Of a stretch of DNA of 64,000 nt, positions 35,284-44,025 are shown piece after piece. The notes beneath the pieces were generated by a model that made no database searches, was not told where the DNA came from, and worked only from the letters and a program-made list of their open reading frames with translations. The first letter of the stretch is position 1; each line of letters begins with the position of its first letter. Both the position numbers and the translations under genes were made by a program. This stretch comes from Methylobacterium sp. WL1 (GTDB lineage Bacteria > Pseudomonadota > Alphaproteobacteria > Rhizobiales > Beijerinckiaceae), in assembly GCF_008000895.1 (NCBI RefSeq), contig NZ_CP042823.1:124001-188000 (forward strand). Direction: 5' to 3'.

Positions 35284-35924
35284 GCGGCCCGCTCCGCGAT
35301 CAAGGCTTGCGCCCGTGCGACCGTTTCGGTCCCGGGCAGCCACAGGGCGCTCTCCAGGCCGACGAATTCGGCCCCGGTGGCGACCAGGGAGGCGATCTCG
35401 TCCGCCGTCGCGGCCACCGCGACGCAGGGCGTCTCGAAGATCTCGGCCCACCATTCGGCGCGTGCCAGCACGGTCTCGGCCTCCGGAGCGACGCCGTCCG
35501 GATAGAGTCCGCCGAACATCAGGTAATCGATGCCGGCCTCGCCCGCCTCCATGGCACCGTGCTTGGTCTCGATGCCGCCCGCCCCGAGGATGCGCCCGTC
35601 CCGGAGACGGTCGCGCAGGTCCTTCAGGTCGCGCGGCTTGTCGACATGCACCCCGTCGGCGCCACCCCTCGTCGCCACCGAGACGAGGTCGCCGGTGAAC
35701 CCCGGGCAGGCCACGACGAGGGCCGCGCCGGCTTCTTGCGTGATCGGCGCGACCTGCTTCACCCGGGCGGTGAGCCCGCGCTCGTCGGTGGCGGTGAGCC
35801 GCAGGATCACGGCCGCGACATCGCCCACCCCGCAGGCCGCGCCGAGCGCGGCCGCGAAGGCGTCGATGCCGTCGGCATCCAGGTTGTGGGGCCCGAGGAG
35901 GGCGAGGCGCTGATTGCTGCTCAT
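35280..35924 (-). CDS. Thiamine phosphate synthase family protein (ThiE-like)
   Basis: 214 aa TIM-barrel protein. Typical ThiE-like segments are AALVVACPGFTGDLVSVATR, GADGVHVDKPRDLKDLRDRL, and YLMFGGLYPDGVAPEAE in the phosphate-binding half. Compared with true ThiE, the pyrophosphate loop and the GxGPxF-type stretch are altered (FGGLYPDG), so it may be a paralogue with changed function. Such ThiE-like genes next to fba are common in Rhizobiales. It follows fba by 16 bases and overlaps the Sel1 gene. Confidence 0.8.
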   Translation of the reverse strand: MSSNQRLALLGPHNLDADGIDAFAAALGAACGVGDVAAVILRLTATDERGLTARVKQVAPITQEAGAALVVACPGFTGDLVSVATRGGADGVHVDKPRDLKDLRDRLRDGRILGAGGIETKHGAMEAGEAGIDYLMFGGLYPDGVAPEAETVLARAEWWAEIFETPCVAVAATADEIASLVATGAEFVGLESALWLPGTETVARAQALIAERAA

Positions 35925-35940
35925 CGGGCCGGCCGGACCG

Positions 35941-37011
35941 TCAACGCGCGCCGATCTTAGGGTCCAGCGCGCCGCTGGCGTAGCGCTTAGCCATCTCGGA
36001 GACGGAGACCGGGCGGATCTTCGAGCCCTTGCCGGCAGTGCCGAACTCCTCGAAGCGCTGCTTGCACAGCTTGGTCATCGCATCCATCGCGGGCTTCAGG
36101 TACTTGCGCGGATCGAACTCCGACGGGTTCTCGGTCAGGATCTTCCGGATCTGGCCGGTCATCGCCATGCGGTTGTCGGTGTCGATGTTGATCTTGCGTA
36201 CGCCGTGCTTGATGCCGCGCTGGATCTCCGCGACCGGCACGCCCCAGGTCGGCTTCATCTGGCCGCCGTACTGGTTGATGATGTCCTGCAGGTCCTGCGG
36301 CACCGAGGACGAGCCGTGCATGACCAGGTGAGTCGACGGCAGGCGGCGGTGGATCTCCTCGATCACGTTCATCGCCAGCACGTCACCGTCGGGTTGGCGG
36401 GTGAACTTGTAGGCGCCGTGGCTGGTGCCCATAGCAACCGCGAGGGCGTCGACCTTCGTGGCCTCGACGAACTTCACCGCCTCGTCCGGGTCGGTGAGCA
36501 GCTGATCGTGGCTCAGGACGCCCTCGGCGCCGTGGCCATCCTCGGCCTCGCCCTGGCCGCTCTCCAGGGAGCCGAGCACGCCGAGCTCGCCCTCGACCGA
36601 GACGCCCGCCCAATGAGCCATCTGGGTGACGTTGCGGGTGATCTCAACGTTGTAGGTGTAGTCGGCGGGGGTCTTGCCGTCGCCCTTGAGCGAGCCGTCC
36701 ATCATCACCGAGGTGAAGCCGTACTGGATCGCGGTGGCGCAGGTGGCCTCGTTGTTCCCGTGGTCGAGATGCATGCAGACCGGGATGTGCGGGTAGATCT
36801 CGACCAGGCCGTCGATCAGCTTGGCCAGCACCACGTCGTTGGCGTAGGCGCGGGCACCGCGGCTGGCCTGCAGGATCACGGGCGAGTCGGTGGCGTCGGC
36901 CGCCGCCATGATCGCCAGACCCTGTTCCATGTTGTTCAAGTTGAACGCCGGCACGCCGTATTCGTGCTCGGCCGCGTGGTCGAGGAGCTGCCTGAGGGTG
37001 ATCCGTGCCAT
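35941..37011 (-). CDS. fba: Class II fructose-bisphosphate aldolase (Calvin-cycle type subgroup)
   Basis: Zn-dependent aldolase joining dihydroxyacetone phosphate and glyceraldehyde 3-phosphate; 356 aa. The start [20 protein letters not shown] (37011) matches the CbbA/CfxA-type enzymes. Metal ligands lie in [20 protein letters not shown] and [20 protein letters not shown], with [20 protein letters not shown] and [20 protein letters not shown] later. [20 protein letters not shown] is the phosphate-binding end. It is transcribed with thiE downstream and 382 bp after pgk, forming a gap-pgk-fba lower-glycolysis/gluconeogenesis block. Confidence 0.95.
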   Translation of the reverse strand: MARITLRQLLDHAAEHEYGVPAFNLNNMEQGLAIMAAADATDSPVILQASRGARAYANDVVLAKLIDGLVEIYPHIPVCMHLDHGNNEATCATAIQYGFTSVMMDGSLKGDGKTPADYTYNVEITRNVTQMAHWAGVSVEGELGVLGSLESGQGEAEDGHGAEGVLSHDQLLTDPDEAVKFVEATKVDALAVAMGTSHGAYKFTRQPDGDVLAMNVIEEIHRRLPSTHLVMHGSSSVPQDLQDIINQYGGQMKPTWGVPVAEIQRGIKHGVRKINIDTDNRMAMTGQIRKILTENPSEFDPRKYLKPAMDAMTKLCKQRFEEFGTAGKGSKIRPVSVSEMAKRYASGALDPKIGAR

Positions 37012-37393
37012 CGTCGTCTGTCTTCCCGCTTGCCGTCTGATGGTTTGCCCGATCGCCCACGGCGACGGAAATAGAGCGCCCGAGTCCGGATACCGGATCC
37101 ACCCTCGGACACGCGCATATCGAATGCGCAACATAGCATCCCCGGAGCCGGTCTCGACCGGTGGGAATGCTGTTGTCTACAGCGCCCGCACCTCCAAGGT
37201 CGTGGCGCGCCTCGGCGTGAGCGGCCTGGCCTGCGACGGCGCTATGGCGGCCCGAACGCCGGTCAGGATCTCGATCCGCGCGTTCTGCCCGTCGTCACGC
37301 AGCCATTCGACACCCCCGACTTCCAACGCCGGACAGATAGATCGGTGCGCGGTGGCGGGGGAGAAGCGCATGAGAGAGCCGCGCCGTCCTCAG
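37012..37393. other. Intergenic region between pgk and fba
   Basis: 382 bp, the only place for an fba promoter separate from pgk. I see no clear boxes. A 64-codon open frame on the minus strand (37177-37371) is not supported by a ribosome-binding site or recognisable sequence. Confidence 0.4.
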
Positions 37394-38596
<1,203 letters not shown>

Positions 38597-38621
38597 GCGG
38601 TCCTGTTCGGGTCGAGGGCTG

Positions 38622-39098
38622 TTATTGAACGGTGGTGCCGGACGTGGCAGCCGGCGCCGGAATCAGGCGGTCGAGGTTGAGGCGCTGCACCGCCACCATC
38701 AGCACGACGGTGAGGATCGCGGTGATTACCGCGGTGAGCACAAGCGCGCCGGTGCCGGGCAGGCGCCGGGTGCGGTCGGCCAGCCCGCGCATCTCGGTGC
38801 GCAGGGCCGCGAGATCGGATTGCCGGGCGGATTCGTTCATCCGGTTGGCGGCGTTCTCGACCTTGTCCTCGACCCGCGACAGCAGGGACTCGGAGCGCGC
38901 GTACTTGTCCTCGATCCGCGAGCACTTGTCCTCGATTCGCGCGAGCTGATCGAGGAGGTGGCTCGCCGGCAGCCCCTGCGCGGGCGCCGTCGCCACCGGG
39001 GCGGTCGTGGCCGCCGGCGTGGGTGCGGGTTTGGGCGTGGGCGTGGGCGTCACGACGGCGCCCTGTCCGCTCGACGTGCCCTGCGAAGCGTCGGTCAT
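38622..39098 (-). CDS. Hypothetical single-pass membrane protein with repeated EDK coiled coil
   Basis: 158 aa, no family recognised. Residues 1-42 are a Pro/Thr/Ala-rich linker ([20 protein letters not shown]). Residues about 48-80 form a coiled coil with near-repeats [20 protein letters not shown] and [17 protein letters not shown] charged helix [13 protein letters not shown] follows. [20 protein letters not shown] is one transmembrane helix near residue 125, with a short tail after it. Without a signal peptide the likely topology is N-terminus in the cytoplasm. It lies between gap and pgk on the same strand. Confidence 0.75.
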   Translation of the reverse strand: MTDASQGTSSGQGAVVTPTPTPKPAPTPAATTAPVATAPAQGLPASHLLDQLARIEDKCSRIEDKYARSESLLSRVEDKVENAANRMNESARQSDLAALRTEMRGLADRTRRLPGTGALVLTAVITAILTVVLMVAVQRLNLDRLIPAPAATSGTTVQ

Positions 39099-39138
39099 CC
39101 CGGGATGATCCCCTGGTTCGAGGTGAGGCCGTTCGGTC

Positions 39139-39171
39139 GAAAAGGCGCCCGCCGGTCGGGACCGGCGGGCG
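39139..39171 (-). terminator. Rho-independent terminator after gap
   Basis: CGCCCGCCGGT (39146-39156) and ACCGGCGGGCG (39161-39171) form a perfect 11-bp stem with a 4-base loop. Read leftward, the hairpin is followed by CCTTTTC. It starts 10 bases after the gap stop. Confidence 0.85.
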
Positions 39172-39180
39172 TCGGGGTCT

Positions 39181-40185
39181 TCAGATGAGCTTGGCCATCG
39201 CCACGGCCGTGTCGGCCATGCGGTTCGAGAAGCCCCACTCGTTGTCGTACCAGGTCAGGATACGCACCAGCACGCCGTCCATCACCTTGGTCTGGTCGAG
39301 GTGGAAGGTGGACGAGTGCGGATCGTGGTTGAAGTCGATCGAGACGTTCGGCTGGTCGGTGACCCCGAGCACGCCCTTGAGCGGACCGGCGGCGGCCGCC
39401 TTGATCGCGTCGTTGATCTCCTGAACCGAGGTGGCGCGCTTGGCCGTGAAAACCAGGTCCACCGCCGAGACGTTCGGGGTCGGCACGCGGATCGCGGTGC
39501 CGTCGAGCTTGCCCTTCAGCTCGGGCAGGACCAGGCCCACGGCCTTGGCGGCGCCCGTGGAGGTCGGGATCATCGAGAGCGCGGCAGCGCGGCCCCGGTA
39601 GAGATCCTTGTGCATCTGATCCAGCGACGGCTGGTCGTTGGTGTAGGAGTGGATCGTGGTCATGAACCCGCGCTCGATGCCCACGGCCGCGTCCAGCACC
39701 TGGGCGACCGGCGCCAGGCAGTTGGTGGTGCAGGAGGCGTTCGAGACGACGAGGTGCTCGGCGGTCAGCTTGTCGTGGTTGACGCCGTAGACCACGGTGA
39801 GGTCGGCGCCGTCGGCCGGCGCCGAGACCAGCACGCGCTTGGCGCCGGCGTCGAGATGGGCCTTGGCCTTGTCCTTCGCGGTGAAGATGCCGGTGCACTC
39901 GAGCGCGATGTCGACGCCGAGGTCGCGGTGCGGCAGCTCGGCCGGGTTGCGCACGGCCGTGACCTTGATGCGCTTCCCGTTGACTACCAGGAACTCGCCG
40001 TCCACCGCGACCTCGCCCGGGAACCGGCCGTGGACGGAATCGAACCGGAGCAGGTGGGCGTTGGTCTCTACAGGGCCGAGATCGTTGATCGCCACGACCT
40101 CGATGTCGGTCCGGCCGGATTCCGCGATGGCGCGCAGGATGTTGCGGCCGATGCGTCCAAACCCGTTGATGGCAACCTTCGTCAC
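39181..40185 (-). CDS. gap: Glyceraldehyde-3-phosphate dehydrogenase
   Basis: Oxidative phosphorylation of glyceraldehyde 3-phosphate; 334 aa. [20 protein letters not shown] binds the nucleotide, and Asp following [10 protein letters not shown] argues for NAD preference. [20 protein letters not shown] has the catalytic Cys, and [20 protein letters not shown] and [20 protein letters not shown] are the phosphate-site stretches. [20 protein letters not shown] ends the catalytic domain. The start [10 protein letters not shown] at 40185 follows GGAAGGAG. Monocistronic in the main, given the terminator downstream. Confidence 0.97.
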   Translation of the reverse strand: MTKVAINGFGRIGRNILRAIAESGRTDIEVVAINDLGPVETNAHLLRFDSVHGRFPGEVAVDGEFLVVNGKRIKVTAVRNPAELPHRDLGVDIALECTGIFTAKDKAKAHLDAGAKRVLVSAPADGADLTVVYGVNHDKLTAEHLVVSNASCTTNCLAPVAQVLDAAVGIERGFMTTIHSYTNDQPSLDQMHKDLYRGRAAALSMIPTSTGAAKAVGLVLPELKGKLDGTAIRVPTPNVSAVDLVFTAKRATSVQEINDAIKAAAAGPLKGVLGVTDQPNVSIDFNHDPHSSTFHLDQTKVMDGVLVRILTWYDNEWGFSNRMADTAVAMAKLI

Positions 40186-40734
40186 GGTGTGACTCCTTCC
40201 TGCTGCGGAGCACCGCGCACCGGGCCGGTCACCCGGTCCTCGGCGCAGTGTCGTTCGTGTGGCCTCATCCTGTCCGAAAGCCGAACCCCGCCTTTCGGGA
40301 TGACGCCGTGGCGGCCCGCCTCCAGGCCGACCGGGCGGGGCCGATCTGGGCGGGCGGGTTTGAACCTGCGATGAACCGTGCCGTGACAGGCCGGGCCGCT
40401 CCGGTCGCGCCGATCGGATCCGACGGCGTTGGCTGAGGCCACGGGACTGTCATGGACCGGCCATCCGGCATATCTTGGGCGGCCCCTTACGGGAGCGCGC
40501 GGCTGTCTAACATGGCGTCTCCACCTGTCAAACGCACGCCCGTGACAAACACGGTTCTCTCCCACATCCAATAAACTGGGTTGTGCGACGGCGATTGCTG
40601 AGGCGCGACGGCGCGGACACCCACCAACATTTCGGACTGGAATTCCGGACGCATCCGGCCGAAACTTGAGGCCCCGAAGCATCGTCGCCCGTGAGCCCGC
40701 CCGTCGGGACGATGCGTCCGGCGAGCGGAGCCCC
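40186..40734. promoter_or_regulatory. Divergent region between gap and DUF4164 gene, containing a palindromic repeat
   Basis: 549 bp. At 40262-40305 lies an imperfect palindrome (CCGAAAG at 40274-40280 pairing with CTTTCGG at 40292-40298, flanked by CATCC and GGATGAC). It looks like the common CGTCATCCCGAAAG-type intergenic repeat of this group. An AT-richer patch at 40540-40590 (CACATCCAATAAACTGGG) may hold the promoter of the DUF4164-zapA operon. No gene is supported. Confidence 0.45.
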
Positions 40735-41022
40735 ATGGCCGACGACAGGACGGACACGAACCCCATCGATGCGGCCTTCGCCCGGCTCGACTCCGCCTTG
40801 AGCCGCCTGGACGCGGTGGTGGCCCGCCGCCTGGAGGCCGAGGCCGAACCCGACGACCGGGACGCCGAGCTGGCGCTGATGGACGAGGACCGGGCCCGGC
40901 TCGCCGCCGCCCTCGACGCCGCGAGCGCGCATCTGGCCGATGTCGAGGCCACGACCGGACTGGTCGGCCAGCGGCTCGACCGCGCGATCCAGACCGTCCA
41001 GGGCGTGCTCGGCCGGGCCTGA
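40735..41022 (+). CDS. DUF4164 family coiled-coil protein
   Basis: 95 aa. The start at 40735 (MADDRTDTNPIDAAFARLDS) is preceded by GCGGAG. The rest is one long helix with heptad pattern (RLDSALSRLDAVVARRLEAE and RLAAALDAASAHLADVEATT). No enzymatic motif. The gene regularly precedes zapA in Rhizobiales; here zapA starts 38 bases downstream. A role in cell division is suggested by this linkage only. Confidence 0.8.
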   Translation: MADDRTDTNPIDAAFARLDSALSRLDAVVARRLEAEAEPDDRDAELALMDEDRARLAAALDAASAHLADVEATTGLVGQRLDRAIQTVQGVLGRA

Positions 41023-41060
41023 CCGGTTCCGTCCAGCGCCGCCGTCCATCGGAGCGATCC

Positions 41061-41456
41061 TTGCCCCAGATCAACGTGACCATCGACGGAAAGCTCTACC
41101 GCATGGCCTGCGGTGCCGGCGAGGAGGCCCACCTCACCGGGCTGGCCGAGAGCTTTGGCGCGCGCATCGGCGAGATGCGCCAGAGTTTCGGCGAGATCGG
41201 TGACATGCGCCTCCAGGTGATGGCCGCCCTGACCATCGCCGACGAGCTGGCTGAGCTGCGCACCCGCCACGCCGCCCTGGAGGCCGAGACGGCGGATCTC
41301 CGCAAAGCCACCGAAGCCGCCGACCGTGCCCGGGCCGAGGACGCCGCCCGCGCCGCCGACGGGATCGGGCGAGCCGCCGAGCGGATCGGGAAGCTGGCGG
41401 AGGCGCTGGGTGGAAGCGGGGCCGGGAAGGGGGGCGTGGCGCGGGAGGTGGTGTAA
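41061..41456 (+). CDS. zapA: Cell division protein ZapA
   Basis: Binds and bundles FtsZ filaments at mid-cell; 131 aa. Start is TTG at 41061, with GGAG six bases upstream and the canonical opening PQINVTIDGKLYRMACGAGE. EEAHLTGLAESFGARIGEMR and DMRLQVMAALTIADELAELR are the conserved ZapA core; the C-terminal coiled coil (RHAALEAETADLRKATEAAD) mediates tetramerisation. The Gly-rich end is variable. In related genomes a 6S RNA gene often follows zapA; I could not recognise one here. Confidence 0.92.
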   Translation: MPQINVTIDGKLYRMACGAGEEAHLTGLAESFGARIGEMRQSFGEIGDMRLQVMAALTIADELAELRTRHAALEAETADLRKATEAADRARAEDAARAADGIGRAAERIGKLAEALGGSGAGKGGVAREVV

Positions 41457-41757
41457 AGGCCCTGATGATCTTCGGTATGAGCCGCAAGACCATTAAGCTT
41501 GGCCGCCTCACCGTGGTGTTACGCAGTTCTGCAGTGATCTGATATATTGCGGGCCGCTCCGTTGAATGCTGGAACAATGCCCGATGCTGCGACTGTATTT
41601 CATCTCAGCCGCATCGATCAAGAATCTGGCCGGATGCCTTTTGTTTGCCCGGTCGCATTTTTCGAAGTCGAATACCGCGACGTGGTCGAGGCACGATAGC
41701 TTTAAGTGAGCTTTTAGCCTGAAGATTATTGCGATGTAGAGTTTTTAATTCGCAAAT
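41457..41757. other. AT-rich intergenic region downstream of zapA
   Basis: 301 bp with clearly lower GC than its surroundings, especially after 41650 (for example GTAGAGTTTTTAATTCGCAA). A 6S RNA gene is expected here by synteny but no typical closing stem was identified. Terminators for the convergent zapA and madLM-GntR transcripts are presumably here. Confidence 0.4.
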
Positions 41758-41859
41758 TTAATCAACAAACTCGGGCTTATGCCAGTTTTTAACCAAAACA
41801 TCCTGCGGGTTGATGCAACCGGCAGCCAGCATGATGACGATGGAAGTCTGAAAGCCCAT
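41758..41859 (-). CDS. Possible 33-aa lipoprotein, translationally coupled to the GntR gene
   Basis: The stop codon of the GntR gene and an ATG overlap as TGATG at 41857-41861. The ATG opens a 33-codon frame: MGFQTSIVIMLAAGCINPQD followed by VLVKNWHKPEFVD. LAAGC is a textbook lipobox after a short hydrophobic stretch, so the product may be lipidated at Cys15, leaving a 19-residue peptide. Against this, the n-region lacks the usual Lys/Arg. The codons are AT-rich unlike the regulator gene, and no ribosome-binding site beyond coupling is needed. Could be a remnant of a longer small lipoprotein gene. Function unknown. Confidence 0.35.
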   Translation of the reverse strand: MGFQTSIVIMLAAGCINPQDVLVKNWHKPEFVD

Positions 41860-42533
41860 CAACCCACCGTATCCGCAATATACCGCCCCAACGCTGCCGC
41901 GGCCCGCAGCATGTGGGCCCGCATCCGCCGAGCCGCCAATTCCCCATCCCCCTCGGCGATAGCCGCGAGAATCTCGCCGTGTTCGTCCCGTGAACGGCGG
42001 ATCCGGTCGCCGTGGCGGAGCTGGGTCCGGCGGAAGGCGGCCAGGCGCTCGCGGATCGCCAGGGCCTGCTCGGCCATGAAGCTGTTGTGGGTCGCCGCGT
42101 AGAGCGATTCGTGGAAGGCGCGGTTGAGCCGGTCGTAGGCGTCGACGTCGCCGGCTTCCACGGCGGCGGCGGAATCCTCCTGCAGGTCCATCAGCCGGCC
42201 GCGCTCCAGCGGCGTCATCCGGTAGGTTGCGAGCCGGGCGCACATCGCCTCGATCTCCGCGGTGGTCTCGAACATGTCGGCGATGCGCTCCGGCGTCAGC
42301 CGGGCCACCACCACGCCCCGGCGCGGGCGGACCTCCACCAGTCCCGAGGCCGCGAGCTGGCGCAGGGCCTCCCGGACCGGGGTGCGGGAGGCGCCGTAGC
42401 GCTGCGCGAGGTTCTGCTCGTCGAGGGCCGTGCCGGCCGGGATCTCACCGGACGTGATCGCGTCGGTGAGCGCGTTGCGGATCCGGTCGGAGAGAAGCCC
42501 GGTGTCGATCTTCTGGAACTCGCCGTGCATCAC
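41859..42533 (-). CDS. mdcY: GntR-family (FadR/FCD subfamily) regulator, probable malonate-operon repressor MdcY
   Basis: 224 aa. The winged helix-turn-helix is DRIRNALTDAITSGEIPAGT, then LAQRYGASRTPVREALRQLA and EVRPRRGVVVARLTPERIAD (residues about 15-85). The FCD effector domain follows (ETTAEIEAMCARLATYRMTP, YDRLNRAFHESLYAATHNSF, DEHGEILAAIAEGD), where acidic and His residues bind a carboxylate ligand through metal. Its gene is 24 bases after madM. In Acinetobacter a GntR protein, MdcY, represses the malonate decarboxylase operon and is released by malonate; the same role is inferred here from context and subfamily. Confidence 0.85.
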   Translation of the reverse strand: MMHGEFQKIDTGLLSDRIRNALTDAITSGEIPAGTALDEQNLAQRYGASRTPVREALRQLAASGLVEVRPRRGVVVARLTPERIADMFETTAEIEAMCARLATYRMTPLERGRLMDLQEDSAAAVEAGDVDAYDRLNRAFHESLYAATHNSFMAEQALAIRERLAAFRRTQLRHGDRIRRSRDEHGEILAAIAEGDGELAARRMRAHMLRAAAALGRYIADTVG

Positions 42534-42557
42534 TTCGTCCCGCGCCCCCGCGGTTGG

Positions 42558-43358
42558 TCAACCGACCAGAGCCCGCACCGTCAAGTAGAAGATCGAGGGA
42601 CCGACGAGGCAGCCGATCCCGGTATGGAAGGTCGCGGTGAGCGCCCCGTACGGGACTAGCTTCGGGTCCGTCGCCGCGAGCCCGCCCGCGACCCCGCTCA
42701 CCGTCCCCATCAGGCCGCCATAGGCCATAGCCGACCGTGGGTTGTCGAGGCCGATCAGCTTAGCAACCAATGGTGTGCCGACCATGACCATCACGGCCTT
42801 GGTCACCCCGGTGGCGATGGAGAGCGCCATGACGGTGGAATCCGCTCCGATCGCCGCCCCGGTCACCGGGCCGACGATGTAGGTGATCGCTCCCGCCCCG
42901 ATGGTCGTGATCGAGACCGCGTCGTGGTAGCCGAACGCCACCGCGGTGAGCGTGCCGACCAGGAACGGGATGATCGTGCCGAGCGCCAGCGCCAGCACGC
43001 CGACCAGCCCGGCCCGGCGCGCCTCGATCACATCGACCTCGAACGCGGTGGCCACGATGGCGAAGTCGCGCAGCATCGCGCCGCCCATCAGGCCGATCCC
43101 GGCCAGCGCCGGGATGTCGGCGACGCCCTTCTTCCCGCCGGTGTAGAGCCCGCCGACATAGGCGAGCCCCAGCCCCAGCACGATCGCGATGGCCGAGCCG
43201 TGAACGCGGCCCCGCGTGAAGCGTTTGGCCGCCAGGTTGGAGACCAGGATCAGGGCGCCCACCACCGCGAAGGCCGCCACCAGGCTCTGCTCGATGAAGA
43301 CGTGCTCGATGTCGTGCCAGATCCGATGTCCGAGGTCGTTGTCCATCGCGTGTTCCAT
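42558..43358 (-). CDS. madM: Malonate transporter subunit MadM
   Basis: 266 aa inner-membrane protein forming, with MadL, the two-component sodium-dependent malonate importer. The start MEHAMDNDLGHRIWHDIEHV at 43358 lies five bases after the madL stop; a second ATG at 43346 is possible. Hydrophobic helices: SLVAAFAVVGALILVSNLAA, GSAIAIVLGLGLAYVGGLYT, RAGLVGVLALALGTIIPFLV, and GPVTGAAIGADSTVMALSIA. GLGLAYVGGLYTGGKKGVAD and GIGLMGGAMLRDFAIVATAF are recognisable MadM stretches. Substrate assignment is strengthened by the divergent mdc operon. Confidence 0.93.
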   Translation of the reverse strand: MEHAMDNDLGHRIWHDIEHVFIEQSLVAAFAVVGALILVSNLAAKRFTRGRVHGSAIAIVLGLGLAYVGGLYTGGKKGVADIPALAGIGLMGGAMLRDFAIVATAFEVDVIEARRAGLVGVLALALGTIIPFLVGTLTAVAFGYHDAVSITTIGAGAITYIVGPVTGAAIGADSTVMALSIATGVTKAVMVMVGTPLVAKLIGLDNPRSAMAYGGLMGTVSGVAGGLAATDPKLVPYGALTATFHTGIGCLVGPSIFYLTVRALVG

Positions 43359-43363
43359 GGCGC

Positions 43364-43801
43364 TCACCCCTGTTTCCCGGTCGGCGCCGGAACGGCCTCG
43401 CCGCCGATCACCGAGCCGCCGTGCTCGACCTCCGGGCTGCCGGGATCGCGCCGGCCGATCCGGCTCAGCAGCGCCACCGCGCCGAAGCACAGGACCAGGG
43501 AGCCGGTGGCCGCGATGACCACGATCGGGCCGCCGCTCACCGCCGCGACCACGTTCTGCTGGGCCGCCATGGCGACAACGATCGGGATGTACATGCCGGC
43601 CCAGAACTCGACGCCGAACTGCACGCCCTTGGTCAGGCCGCCCCGGCGGGACAGCCAGAGCCGGGCGACGATCAGCAGGATCATGGCGATGCCGACGCCG
43701 CCGACATTGGCCTTCACCCCCAGCGCGACGCCGAGGAGATCGCCGAGATACACGCCGACCAGCGTGCACGCGGCGAGGAGGGCGACACCCAGGACGATCA
43801 T
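43364..43801 (-). CDS. madL: Malonate transporter subunit MadL
   Basis: 145 aa small partner of MadM. The frame is open upstream to 44065, but the family starts MIVLGVALLAACTLVGVYLG at 43801. Helices: LVGVYLGDLLGVALGVKANV with VGGVGIAMILLIVARLWLSR, EFWAGMYIPIVVAMAAQQNV and GGPIVVIAATGSLVLCFGAV. The segment GGLTKGVQFGVEFWAGMYIP is diagnostic. First gene of the leftward madL-madM-GntR operon; its promoter shares the 224-bp region with mdcA. Confidence 0.93.
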   Translation of the reverse strand: MIVLGVALLAACTLVGVYLGDLLGVALGVKANVGGVGIAMILLIVARLWLSRRGGLTKGVQFGVEFWAGMYIPIVVAMAAQQNVVAAVSGGPIVVIAATGSLVLCFGAVALLSRIGRRDPGSPEVEHGGSVIGGEAVPAPTGKQG

Positions 43802-44025
43802 CGGCCTTGCCCTCCCGCGGCGGTACTTGCGGCGCGCGGCAGCGCCCGTCTCGACGCGCTCGGCATGCTGCGTTCCCTCCCGAATCGCCTGCTGTCTTGT
43901 TGGGATAAATATGCAGGATGTTGACAGATCGGCAATCCCGTATACGGAACCGTGATTAGAACGTGCTAGAAAATGCCCGACCAGCGCCTTATCTCGGTCA
44001 CTGCATACACAAGGGGAACGCGCGG
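43802..44025. promoter_or_regulatory. Shared madL/mdcA promoter region with GTATAC palindrome (candidate MdcY operator)
   Basis: The 10-base perfect palindrome CCGTATACGG lies at 43938-43947. Its GTATAC core is the centre of the operator reported for Acinetobacter MdcY (ATTGTATACAAT, from memory). Leftward, TTGCCG (43930-43935) with CATATTTAT 16-18 bases on is a plausible madL promoter, and rightward TTGACA sits at 43921-43926 but without a good -10 box. The palindrome abuts both, so one repressor could control both operons. Confidence 0.6.

Noticed and set aside
37177..37371. 64-codon minus-strand ORF between pgk and fba
   Set aside because: No ribosome-binding site and no recognisable sequence; kept only as intergenic note.
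41457..41757. 6S RNA gene expected after zapA
   Set aside because: The position fits synteny in other alphaproteobacteria, but I could not identify the closing stem or bubble in the sequence.
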